64,000 nt of DNA from Rallus limicola (Eukaryota > Chordata > Aves > Gruiformes > Rallidae). The translations under genes were made by a program, and so were the position numbers. Shown piece after piece: positions 35,654 to 45,294 of this stretch. The stretch spans positions 806,001 through 870,000 of the forward strand of contig JAKCOZ010000101.1 of NCBI GenBank assembly GCA_022605955.1. The letters are read 5' to 3'. The number at the start of each line of letters is the position of its first letter. Position 1 is the first letter of the stretch. The notes beneath the pieces are model-generated. The model had not been told where the DNA came from and searched no databases. It saw only the letters and a list, made by a program, of their open reading frames with translations.

Positions 35654-36447
35654 AGCTATGCCTTTCATGCCTAGCTTCTTTACTTTGGGAGTTATTGCTG
35701 GACGTTTAGCATGTTTTGAACTGCAGTCTGCTAGGGCCGAGAAAAGCACCGTAGGAGGTTCCAGGCATGTTCCCTCTTTCCAGGCAAAGGAAAAGGCTGA
35801 GAGCCAAAGTGACAGGTGCTGCTCATGTGTCCTGTTAGGAGGTTTCAGACAAGCTATGCCTTTCAGGCCTAGCTTCTTTTCTTTGGGAGTTATTGCTGGA
35901 CGTTTAGCATGTTTTGAACTGCAGTCTCCTAGGGCCGAGAAAAGCACCGTAGGAGGTTCCAGGCATGTTCCCTCTTTCCAGGCAAAGGAAAAGGCTGAGA
36001 GCCAAAGTGAAAGGGTTTGCTCGTGTGTCCTGTTAGGAGGTTTCAGACAAGCTATGCCTTTCAGGCCTAGCTTCTTTACTTTGGGAGTTATTGCTGGACG
36101 TTTAGCATGTTTTGAATTGCAGTCTGCTAGGGCCGAGAAAAGCACCGTAGGAGGTTCCAGGCATGTTCCCTCTTTCCAGGCAAAGGAAAAGGCTGAGAGC
36201 CAAAGTGACAGGGTCTGCTTGTGTGTCCTGTTAGGAGGTTTCAGACAAGCTATGCCTTTCAGGCCTAGCTTCTTTACTTTGGGAGTTATTGCTGGACGTT
36301 TAGCATGTTTTGAACTGCAGTCTGCTAGGGCCGAGAAAAGCACCGTAGGAGGTTCCAGGCATGTTCCCTCTTTCCAGGCAAAGGAAAAGGCTGAGAGCCA
36401 AAGTGACAGGGGCTGCTCGTGTGTCCTGTTAGGAGGTTTCAGACAAG

Positions 36448-36452
36448 CTATG
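36448..36452. repeat. Left target-site duplication (CTATG)
   Basis: CTATG directly precedes the TGTCCTGG terminus and is repeated right after the LTR. It is monomer sequence from the left arm of the 25-nt hairpin. Five bases is usual for ERVL-type integration; ERVK-type elements usually give six and ERV1-type four. Confidence 0.9.
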
Positions 36453-36623
36453 TGTCCTGGTTTCGGTCAGGATAGAGTTAATTTCATTTGTAGCAGCGGA
36501 TGGAATGCTGTGTTTGGGAGTTAAAATGAAAACAGTGCTGATAACACCCTGATGTTTTTAGTTGCAGTCAGACAGTCAATGCCAGGACAGGTGACCCAGA
36601 TGGGCCAAAGAGAGTATTCCATG

Positions 36624-36628
36624 CCAAT
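36624..36628 (+). promoter_or_regulatory. CCAAT motif in the LTR
   Basis: CCAAT followed by TACGTCC lies upstream of the GC-rich part of the LTR, where the U3 promoter elements would be. No clear TATA box follows; the expected stretch reads CCCAGGAAAAAGG. The promoter may be TATA-less or decayed. Confidence 0.4.
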
Positions 36629-36681
36629 TACGTCCTGCCCAGGAAAAAGGGGGGCTGATGGGAGGAAGAAGGGGGGCGGTT

Positions 36682-36708
36682 CCGGGACGCGAGCGGCCGG
36701 GACGCGAG
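36682..36708 (+). repeat. Short GC-rich tandem repeat in the LTR
   Basis: CCGGGACGCGAG occurs at 36682-36693 and again at 36697-36708, 15 bp apart, with a partial third TCCGGGACGG near 36729. It lies in the presumed transcription start and leader region. Confidence 0.6.
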
Positions 36709-36862
36709 GGTCTTGGGGGACGGTCGGGTTCCGGGACGGCTCTGGGTGGTACGGCCTGAGTTGTGTGGTTCGGTGAGAAACTGCATTGTGTATCAATATT
36801 TTCATATTCTTTTGCTCTATAGTCCTGTTAGCATTGTATATATTTTATTTTTCTGTTATCTT

Positions 36863-36868
36863 AGTAAA
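36863..36868 (+). promoter_or_regulatory. Probable polyadenylation signal (AGTAAA) of the LTR
   Basis: AGTAAA, a known variant of AATAAA, lies in TTAGTAAACTATCC downstream of the AT-rich stretch and about 175 bp from the LTR end. It fixes the LTR orientation as forward and would mark the end of its R region. Confidence 0.5.
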
Positions 36869-37043
36869 CTATCCTTATCCCAACCCACGGGCCTCTTAGT
36901 TTCTTGGTTTTGGAGTTATTTGCCCCTTCCTTTTCCCTTCCCTTGTTTCCCCCCCTCCCCTTTTTCCCTTTTCTCCTGCTCTTTTACTTTAAGGAGCAGG
37001 CAGCTGCGTGGATCTCGGCCCAAGCCGGGGTGAAACCACGACA

Positions 37044-37048
37044 CTATG
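37044..37048. repeat. Right target-site duplication (CTATG)
   Basis: CTATG follows the CCACGACA terminus and matches 36448-36452. Removing the LTR and one copy restores a normal 198-bp monomer. Confidence 0.9.
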
Positions 37049-37809
37049 CCTTTCAGGCCTAGCTTCTTTACTTTGGGAGTTATTGCTGGACGTTTAGCAT
37101 GTTTTGAACTGCAGTCTGCTAGGGCCAAGAAAAGCACCGTAGGAGGTTCCAGGCATGTTCCCTCTTTCCAGGCAAAGGAAAAGGCTGAGAACCAAAGTGA
37201 CAGGGGCTGCTCGTGTGTCATGTTAGGAGGTTTCAGACAAGCTATGCCTTTCAGGCCTAGCTTCTTTACTTTGGGAGTTATTGCTGGACGTTTAGCATGT
37301 TTAGAACTGCAGTCTGCTAGGGCCGAGAAAAGCACCGTAGGAGGTTCCAGGCATGTTCCCTCTTTCCAGGCAAAGGAAAAGGCTGAGAGCCAAAGTGACA
37401 GGTGCTGCTCATGTGTCCTGTTAGGAGGTTTCAGACAAGCTATGCCTTTCAGGCCTAGCTTCTTTACTTTGGGAGTTATTGCTGGACGTTTAGCATGTTT
37501 TGAACTGCAGTCTGCTAGGGCCGAGAAAAGCACCGTAGGAGGTTCCAGGCATGTTCCCTCTTTCCAGGCAAAGGAAAAGGCTGAGAACCAAAGTGACAGG
37601 GGCTGCTCGTGTGTCCTGTTAGGAGGTTTCAGACAAGCTATGCCTTTCAGGCCTAGCTTCTTTACTTTGGCAGTTATTGCTGGACGTTTAGCATGTTTTG
37701 AATTGCAGTCTGCTAGGGCCGAGAAAAGAACCGTAGGAGGTTCCAGGCATGTTCCCTCTTTCCAGGCAAAGGAAAAGGCTGAGAGCCAAAGTGACAGGGT
37801 CTGCTCGTG

Positions 37810-37880
37810 TGTCCTGTTAGGAGGTTTCAGACAAGCTATGCCTTTCAGGCCTAGCTTGTCTGAAACCTCCTAACAGGACA
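37810..37880. repeat. Junction palindrome 16
   Basis: Perfect arms, canonical centre. Confidence 0.93.
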
Positions 37881-37884
37881 AGCT

Positions 37885-38676
37885 ATGCCTTTCATGCCTA
37901 GCTTCTTTACTTTGGGAGTTATTGCTGGACGTTTAGCATGTTTTGAACTGCAGTCTGCTAGGGCCGAGAAAAGCACCGTAGGAGGTTCCAGGCATGTTCC
38001 CTCTTTCCAGGCAAAGGAAAAGGCTGAGAGCCAAAGTGACAGGGTCTGCTCGTGTGTCCTGTTAGGAGGTTTCAGACAAGCTATGCCTTTCAGGCCTAGC
38101 TTCTTTACTTTGGGAGTTATTGCTGGACGTTTAGCATGTTTTGAACTGCAGTCTGCTAGGGCCGAGAAAAGCACCGTAGGAGGTTCCAGGCATGTTCCCT
38201 CTTTCCAGGCAAAGGAAAAGGCTGAGAGCCAAAGTGACAGGCGCTGCTCATGTGTCCTGTTAGGAGGTTTCAGACAAGCTATGCCTTTCAGGCCTAGCTT
38301 CTTTACTTTGGGAGTTATTGCTGGACGTTTAGCATGTTTTGAACTGCAGTCTGCTAGGGCCGAGAAAAGCACCGTAGGAGGTTCCAGGCATGTTCCCTCT
38401 TTCCAGGCAAAGGAAAAGGCTGAGAACCAAAGTGACAGGGGCTGCTCGTGTGTCCTGTTAGGAGGTTTCAGACAAGCTATGCCTTTCAGGCCTAGCTTCT
38501 TTACTTTGGGAGTTATTGCTGGACGTTTAGCATGTTTTGAATTGCAGTCTGCTAGGGCCGAGAAAAGCACCGTAGGAGGTTCCAGGCATGTTCCCTCTTT
38601 CCAGGCAAAGGAAAAGGCTGAGAGCCAAAGTGACAGGGTCTGCTCGTGTGTCCTGTTAGGAGGTTTCAGACAAGCT
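37885..38676. repeat. Block 17: 4 monomers
   Basis: Variant order is V C N' V. The C monomer has GGCGCTGCTC instead of GGTGCTGCTC. The same four-monomer order occurs in block 22. Confidence 0.92.
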
Positions 38677-38719
38677 ATGCCTTTCAGGCCTAGCTTGTCT
38701 GAAACCTCCTAACAGGTCA
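38649..38719. repeat. Junction palindrome 17
   Basis: Canonical centre. Right arm has A>T at 38717 (CAGGTCA), with no matching change in the left arm. Confidence 0.92.
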
Positions 38720-38723
38720 AGCT

Positions 38724-39317
38724 ATGCCTTTCATGCCTAGCTTCTTTACTTTGGGAGTTATTGCTGGACGTTTAGCATGTTTTGAACTGCAGTCTGATAG
38801 GGCCGAGAAAAGCACCGTAGGAGGTTCCAGGCATGTTCCCTCTTTCCAGGCAAAGGAAAAGGCTGAGAGCCAAAGTGACAGGTGCTGCTCATGTGTCCTG
38901 TTAGGAGGTTTCAGACAAGCTATGCCTTTCAGGCCTAGCTTCTTTACTTTGGGAGTTATTGCTGGACGTTTAGCATGTTTTGAACTGCAGTCTGCTAGGG
39001 CCGAGAAAAGCACCGTAGGAGGTTCCAGGCATGTTCCCTCTTTCCAGGCAAAGGAAAAGGCTGAGAACCAAAGTGACAGGGGCTGCTCGTGTGTCCTGTT
39101 AGGAGGTTTCAGACAAGCTATGCCTTTCAGGCCTAGCTTCTTTACTTTGGGAGTTATTGCTGGATGTTTAGCATGTTTTGAATTGCAGTCCTCTAGGGCC
39201 GAGAAAAGCACCGTAGGAGGTTCCAGGCATGTTCCCTCTTTCCAGGCAAAGGAAAAGGCTGAGAGCCAAAGTGACAGGGTCTGCTCGTGTGTCCTGTTAG
39301 GAGGTTTCAGACAAGCT
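38724..39317. repeat. Block 18: 3 monomers
   Basis: Variant order is C N' V; monomer 1 has TCTGATAGG. It equals block 17 without its first V monomer. The last monomer has GGATGTTTAG and AGTCCTCTAGG. With block 21 it is the shortest inter-junction distance in the window. Confidence 0.92.
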
Positions 39318-39360
39318 ATGCCTTTCAGGCCTAGCTTGTCTGAAACCTCCTAACAGGACA
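39290..39360. repeat. Junction palindrome 18
   Basis: Perfect arms, canonical centre. Only 641 bp from junction 17. Confidence 0.93.
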
Positions 39361-39364
39361 AGCT

Positions 39365-41938
39365 ATGCCTTTCATGCCTAGCTTCTTTACTTTGGGAGTT
39401 ATTGCTGGACGTTTAGCATGTTTTGAACTGCAGTCTGATAGGGCCGAGAAAAGCACCGTAGGAGGTTCCAGGCATGTTCCGTCTTTCCAGGCAAAGGAAA
39501 AGGCTGAGAGCCAAAGTGACAGGGTCTGCTCGTGTGTCCTGTTAGGAGGTTTCAGACAAGCTATGCCTTTCAGGCCTAGCTTCTTTACTTTGGGAGTTAT
39601 TGCTGGACGTTTAGCATGTTTTGAACTGCAGTCTGCTAGGGCCGAGAAAAGCACCGTAGGAGGTTCCAGGCATGTTCCCTCTTTCCAGGCAAAGGAAAAG
39701 GCTGAGAGCCAAAGTGACAGGTGCTGCTCATGTGTCCTGTTAGGAGGTTTCAGACAAGCTATGCCTTTCAGGCCTAGCTTCTTTACTTTGGGAGTTATTG
39801 CTGGACGTTTAGCATGTTTTGAACTGCAGTCTGCTAGGGCCGAGAAAAGCACCGTAGGAGGTTCCAGGCATGTTCCCTCTTTCCAGGCAAAGGAAAAGGC
39901 TGAGAGCCAAAGTGACAGGGTCTGCTCGTGTGTCCTGTTAGGAGGTTTCAGACAAGCTATGCCTTTCAGGCCTAGCTTCTTTACTTTGGGAGTTATTGCT
40001 GAACGTTTAGCATGTTTTGAACTGCAGTCTGCTAGGGCCGAGAAAAGCACCGTAGGAGGTTCCAGGCATGTTCCCTCTTTCCAGGCAAAGGAAAAGGCTG
40101 AGAGCCAAAGTGACAGGGTCTGCTCGTGTGTCCTGTTAGGAGGTTTCAGACAAGCTATGCCTTTCATGCCTAGCTTCTTTACTTTGGGAGTTATTGCTGG
40201 ACGTTTAGCATGTTTTGAGCTGCAGTCTGCGAGGGCCGAGAAAAGCACCGTAGGATGTTCCAGGCATGTTCCCTCTTTCCAAGCAAAGGAAAAAGCTGAG
40301 AGCCAAAGAGAAAGGGTTTGCTCGTGTGTCCTGTTAGGAGGTTTCAGACAAGCTATGCCTTTCAGGCCTCGCTTCTTTACTTTGGGAGTTATTGCTGGAC
40401 GTTTAGCATGTTTTGAATTGCAGTCTGCTAGGGCCGAGAAAAGCACCGTAGGAGGTTCCAGGCATGTTCCCTCTTTCCAGGCAAAGGAAAAGGCTGAGAG
40501 CCAAAGTGACAGGGTCTGCTTGTGTGTCCTGTTAGGAGGTTTCAGACAAGCTATGCCTTTCAGGCCTAGCTTCTTTACTTTGGGAGTTATTGCTGGACGT
40601 TTAGCATGTTTTGAACTGCAGTCTGCTAGGGCCGAGAAAAGCACCGTAGGAGGTTCCAGGCATGTTCCCTCTTTCCAGGCAAAGGAAAAGGCTGAGAGCC
40701 AAAGTGACAGGGTCTGCTCGTGTGTCCTGTTAGGAGGTTTCAGACAAGCTATGCCTTTCAGGCCTAGCTTCTTTACTTTGGGAGTTATTGCTGGACGTTT
40801 AGCATGTTTTGAACTGCAGTCTGCTAGGGCCGAGAAAAGCACCGTAGGAGGTTCCAGGCATGTTCCCTCTTTCCAGGCAAAGGAAAAGGCTGAGAGCCAA
40901 AGTGACAGGGGCTGCTCGTGTGTCCTGTTAGGAGGTTTCAGACAAGCTATGCCTTTCAGGCCTAGCTTCTTTACTTTGGGAGTTATTGCTGGACGTTTAG
41001 CATGTTTTGAACTGCAGTCTGCTAGGGCCGAGAAAAGCACCGTAGGAGGTTCCAGGCATGTTCCCTCTTTCCAGGCAAATGAAAAGGCTGAGAGCCAAAG
41101 CGACAGGGTCTGCTCGTGTGTCCTGTTAGGAGGTTTCAGACAAGCTATGCCTTTCAGGCCTAGCTTCTTTACTTTGGGAGTTATTGCTGGACGTTTAGCA
41201 TGTTTTGAACTGCAGTCTGCTAGGGCCGAGAAAAGCACCGTAGGAGGTTCCAGGCATGTTCCCTCTTTCCAGGCAAAGGAAAAGGCTGAGAGCCAAAGTG
41301 ACAGGTGCTGCTCATGTGTCCTGTTAGGAGGTTTCAGACAAGCTATGCCTTTCAGGCCTAGCTTCTTTACTTTGGGAGTTATTGCTGGACGTTTAGCATG
41401 TTTTGAACTGCAGTCTGCTAGGGCCGAGAAAAGCACCGTAGGAGGTTCCAGGCATGTTCCCTCTTTCCAGGCAAAGGAAAAGGCTGAGAGCCAAAGTGAA
41501 AGGGTTTGCTCGTGTGTCCTGTTAGGAGGTTTCAGACAAGCTATGCCTTTCAGGCCTAGCTTCTTTACTTTGGGAGTTATTGCTGGACGTTTAGCATGTT
41601 TTGAACTGCAGTATACTAGGGTTGAGAAAAGCACCGTAGGAGGTTCCAGGCATGTTCCCTCTTTCCAGGCAAAGGAAAAGGCTGAGAACCAAAGTGACAG
41701 GGGCTGCTCGTGTGTCATGTTAGGAGGTTTCAGACAAGCTATGCCTTTCAGGCCTAGCTTCTTTACTTTGGGAGTTATTGCTGGACGTTTAGCATGTTTT
41801 GAATTGCAGTCTGCTAGGGCCGAGAAAAGCACCGTAGGAGGTTCCAGGCATGTTCCCTCTTTCCAGGCAAAGGAAAAGGCTGAGAGCCAAAGTGACAGGG
41901 TCTGCTCGTGTGTCCTGTTAGGAGGTTTCAGACAAGCT
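39365..41938. repeat. Block 19: 13 monomers
   Basis: Variant order is V C V V R L V G V C E N V. It holds the first R monomer (AAAGAGAAAGGG, about 40300), which is also 11T without a preceding palindrome. The last six monomers, with GCAAATGAAAAGG and GTATACTAGGGTTGAG, recur in block 20 at 1829 bp. Confidence 0.92.
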
Positions 41939-41981
41939 ATGCCTTTCAGGCCTAGCTTGTCTGAAACCTCCTAACAGGACA
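41911..41981. repeat. Junction palindrome 19
   Basis: Perfect arms, canonical centre; copied with the 1829-bp unit. Confidence 0.93.
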
Positions 41982-41985
41982 AGCT

Positions 41986-43767
41986 ATGCCTTTCATGCCT
42001 AGCTTCTTTACTTTGGGAGTTATTGCTGGACGTTTAGCATGTTTTGAACTGCAGTCTGCTAGGGCCGAGAAAAGCACCGTAGGAGGTTCCAGGCATGTTC
42101 CCTCTTTCCAGGCAAAGGAAAAGGCTGAGAGCCAAAGTGACAGGGTCTGCTCGTCTGTCCTGTTAGGAGGTTTCAGACAAGCTATGCCTTTCAGGCCTAG
42201 CTTCTTTACTTTGGGAGTTATTGCTGGACGTTTAGCATGTTTTGAACTGCAGTCTGCTAGGGCCGAGAAAAGCACCGTAGGAGGTTCCAGGCATGTTCCC
42301 TCTTTCCAGGCAAAGGAAAAGGCTGAGAGCCAAAGTGACAGGTGCTGCTCATGTGTCCTGTTAGGAGGTTTCAGACAAGCTATGCCTTTCAGGCCTAGCT
42401 TCTTTACTTTGGGAGTTATTGCTGGACGTTTAGCATGTTTTGAACTGCAGTCTGCTAGGGCCGAGAAAAGCACCGTAGGAGGTTCCAGGCATGTTCCCTC
42501 TTTCCAGGCAAAGGAAAAGGCTGAGAACCAAAGTGACAGGGGCTGCTCGTGTGTCATGTTAGGAGGTTTCAGACAAGCTATGCCTTTCAGGCCTAGCTTC
42601 TTTACTTTGGGAGTTATTGCTGGACGTTTAGCATGTTTTGAATTGCAGTCTGCTAGGGCCGAGAAAAGCACCGTAGGAGGTTCCAGGCATGTTCCCTCTT
42701 TCCAGGCAAAGGAAAAGGCTGAGAGCCAAAGTGACAGGGGCTGCTCGTGTGTCCTGTTAGGAGGTTTCAGACAAGCTATGCCTTTCAGGCCTAGCTTCTT
42801 TACTTTGGGAGTTATTGCTGGACGTTTAGCATGTTTTGAACTGCAGTCTGCTAGGGCCGAGAAAAGCACCGTAGGAGGTTCCAGGCATGTTCCCTCTTTC
42901 CAGGCAAATGAAAAGGCTGAGAGCCAAAGCGACAGGGTCTGCTCGTGTGTCCTGTTAGGAGGTTTCAGACAAGCTATGCCTTTCAGGCCTAGCTTCTTTA
43001 CTTTGGGAGTTATTGCTGGACGTTTAGCATGTTTTGAACTGCAGTCTGCTAGGGCCGAGAAAAGCACCGTAGGAGGTTCCAGGCATGTTCCCTCTTTCCA
43101 GGCAAAGGAAAAGGCTGAGAGCCAAAGTGACAGGTGCTGCTCATGTGTCCTGTTAGGAGGTTTCAGACAAGCTATGCCTTTCAGGCCTAGCTTCTTTACT
43201 TTGGGAGTTATTGCTGGACGTTTAGCATGTTTTGAACTGCAGTCTGCTAGGGCCGAGAAAAGCACCGTAGGAGGTTCCAGGCATGTTCCCTCTTTCCAGG
43301 CAAAGGAAAAGGCTGAGAGCCAAAGTGAAAGGGTTTGCTCGTGTGTCCTGTTAGGAGGTTTCAGACAAGCTATGCCTTTCAGGCCTAGCTTCTTTAATTT
43401 GGGAGTTATTGCTGGACGTTTAGCATGTTTTGAACTGCAGTATACTAGGGTTGAGAAAAGCACCGTAGGAGGTTCCAGGCATGTTCCCTCTTTCCAGGCA
43501 AAGGAAAAGGCTGAGAACCAAAGTGACAGGGGCTGCTCGTGTGTCATGTTAGGAGGTTTCAGACAAGCTATGCCTTTCAGGCCTAGCTTCTTTACTTTGG
43601 GAGTTATTGCTGGACGTTTAGCATGTTTTGAATTGCAGTCTGCTAGGGCCGAGAAAAGCACCGTAGGAGGTTCCAGGCATGTTCCCTCTTTCCAGGCAAA
43701 GGAAAAGGCTGAGAGCCAAAGTGACAGGGTCTGCTCGTGTGTCCTGTTAGGAGGTTTCAGACAAGCT
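41986..43767. repeat. Block 20: 9 monomers
   Basis: Variant order is V C N G V C E N V. The last six copy the end of block 19 (TATACTAGGG at 41612 and 43441, 1829 bp apart). Monomer 1 has CTCGTCTGTCC, shared with blocks 21 and 24. Confidence 0.92.
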
Positions 43768-43810
43768 ATGCCTTTCAGGCCTAGCTTGTCTGAAACCTCC
43801 TAACAGGACA
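43740..43810. repeat. Junction palindrome 20
   Basis: Perfect arms, canonical centre; 1829-bp copy of junction 19. Confidence 0.93.
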
Positions 43811-43814
43811 AGCT

Positions 43815-44408
43815 ATGCCTTTCATGCCTAGCTTCTTTACTTTGGGAGTTATTGCTGGACGTTTAGCATGTTTTGAACTGCAGTCTGCTAGGGCCGAGAA
43901 AAGCACCGTAGGAGGTTCCAGGCATGTTCCCTCTTTCCAGGCAAAGGAAAAGGCTGAGAGCCAAAGTGACAGGGTCTGCTCGTCTGTCCTGTTAGGAGGT
44001 TTCAGACAAGCTATGCCTTTCAGGCCTAGCTTCTTTACTTTGGGAGTTATTGCTGGACGTTTAGCATGTTTTGAACTGCAGTCTGCTAGGGCCGAGAAAA
44101 GCACCGTAGGAGGTTCCAGGCATGTTCCCTCTTTCCAGGCAAAGGAAAAGGCTGAGAGCCAAAGTGACAGGTGCTGCTCATGTGTCCTGTTAGGAGGTTT
44201 CAGACAAGCTATGCCTTTCAGGCCTAGCTTCTTTACTTTGGGAGTTATTGCTGGACGTTTAGCATGTTTTGAATTGCAGTCTGCTAGGGCCGAGAAAAGC
44301 ACCGTAGGAGGTTCCAGGCATGTTCCCTCTTTCCAGGCAAAGGAAAAGGCTGAGAGCCAAAGTGACAGGGTCTGCTCGTGTGTCCTGTTAGGAGGTTTCA
44401 GACAAGCT
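43815..44408. repeat. Block 21: 3 monomers
   Basis: Variant order is V C V. The first two match the start of block 20, including CTCGTCTGTCC, again at an 1829-bp offset. The block then ends after one more monomer, consistent with a longer unit shortened by unequal exchange. Confidence 0.92.
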
Positions 44409-44451
44409 ATGCCTTTCAGGCCTAACTTGTCTGAAACCTCCTAACAGGCCA
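44381..44451. repeat. Junction palindrome 21
   Basis: Canonical centre. Right arm has G>A at 44425 (CTAACTTG) and A>C at 44449 (CAGGCCA), neither matched on the left. Confidence 0.92.
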
Positions 44452-44455
44452 AGCT

Positions 44456-45247
44456 ATGCCTTTCATGCCTAGCTTCTTTACTTTGGGAGTTATTGCTGGA
44501 CGTTTAGCATGTTTTGAACTGCAGTCTGATAGGGCCGAGAAAAGACCTGTAGGATGTTCCAGGCATGTTCCCTCTTTCCAGGCAAAGGAAAAGGCTGAGA
44601 GCCAAAGTGACAGGGTCTGCTCGTGTGTCCTGTTAGGAGGTTTCAGACAAGCTATGCCTTTCAGGCCTAGCTTCTTTACTTTGGGAGTTATTGCTGGACG
44701 TTTAGCATGTTTTGAACTGCAGTCTGCTAGGGCCGAGAAAAGCACCGTAGGAGGTTCCAGGCATGTTCCCTCTTTCCAGGCAAAGGAAAAGGCTGAGAGC
44801 CAAAGTGACAGGTGCTGCTCATGTGTCCTGTTAGGAGGTTTCAGACAAGCTATGCCTTTCAGGCCTAGCTTCTTTACTTTGGGAGTTATTGCTGGACGTT
44901 TAGCATGTTTTGAACTGCAGTCTGCTAGGGCCGAGAAAAGCACCGTAGGAGGTTCCAGGCATGTTCCCTCTTTCCAGGCAAAGGAAAAGGCTGAGAACCA
45001 AAGTGACAGGGGCTGCTCGTGTGTCCTGTTAGGAGGTTTCAGACAAGCTATGCCTTTCAGGCCTAGCTTCTTTACTTTGGGAGTTATTGCTGGACGTTTA
45101 GCATGTTTTGAATTGCAGTCTGCTAGGGCCGAGAAAAGCACCGTAGGAGGTTCCAGGCATGTTCCCTCTTTCCAGGCAAAGGAAAAGGCTGAGAGCCAAA
45201 GTGACAGGGTCTGCTCGTGTGTCCTGTTAGGAGGTTTCAGACAAGCT
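44456..45247. repeat. Block 22: 4 monomers
   Basis: Variant order is V C N' V, as in block 17. Monomer 1 is unusually divergent: TCTGATAGG, AAAAGACCTGTAGGATG in place of AAAAGCACCGTAGGAGG. It ends at an inverted-centre junction. Confidence 0.92.
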
Positions 45248-45290
45248 AGGCCTGAAAGGCATAGCTTGTCTGAAACCTCCTAACAGGACA
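45220..45290. repeat. Junction palindrome 22, centre inverted
   Basis: Centre at 45249-45261 reads GGCCTGAAAGGCA, the exact inversion, as at junction 10 about 18 kb away. Confidence 0.93.
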
Positions 45291-45294
45291 AGCT

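Larger units (their letters stand above)
36453..37043 (+). mobile_element. Solo LTR of an endogenous retrovirus (bird ERVL-like)
   Basis: This is the only non-satellite DNA in the window. It begins TGTCCTGG and ends CCACGACA, an imperfect terminal inverted repeat with the TG...CA ends of retroviral LTRs, and is flanked by CTATG on both sides. Along its 591 bp are a CCAAT motif, a GC-rich region (about 36675-36760), an AT-rich stretch, an AGTAAA polyadenylation-type signal and a C/T-rich tract (about 36910-36985). There is no primer-binding site, internal region or second LTR, so it is a solo LTR left by LTR-LTR recombination. The overall layout resembles, from memory, LTRs abundant in bird genomes; the ERVL assignment rests on the 5-bp duplication and is tentative. 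Short open frames here (for example 36552-36776) are not retroviral genes. Confidence 0.92.
35658..37837. repeat. Block 16: 8 monomers split by the solo LTR
   Basis: Variant order is C E L G, LTR, N C N' V. Subtracting the 591-bp LTR and its 5-bp duplication leaves exactly 8 x 198. The order L G N C N V matches blocks 10 and 11, which have no LTR, so the insertion came after that unit was copied. Private changes: TTCTTTTCTTTGG at about 35874 and AGTCTCCTAGG at about 35924. Confidence 0.93.

Noticed and set aside
36521..37033. Short open frames in the LTR (for example 36552-36776 and 36713-37033)
   Set aside because: They lie wholly within a non-coding LTR, overlap each other in different frames and strands, and resemble no retroviral protein region.
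36453..37043. Full-length endogenous retrovirus
   Set aside because: Only one LTR is present and normal monomer sequence resumes directly after its CA end and CTATG duplication; there is no internal region.
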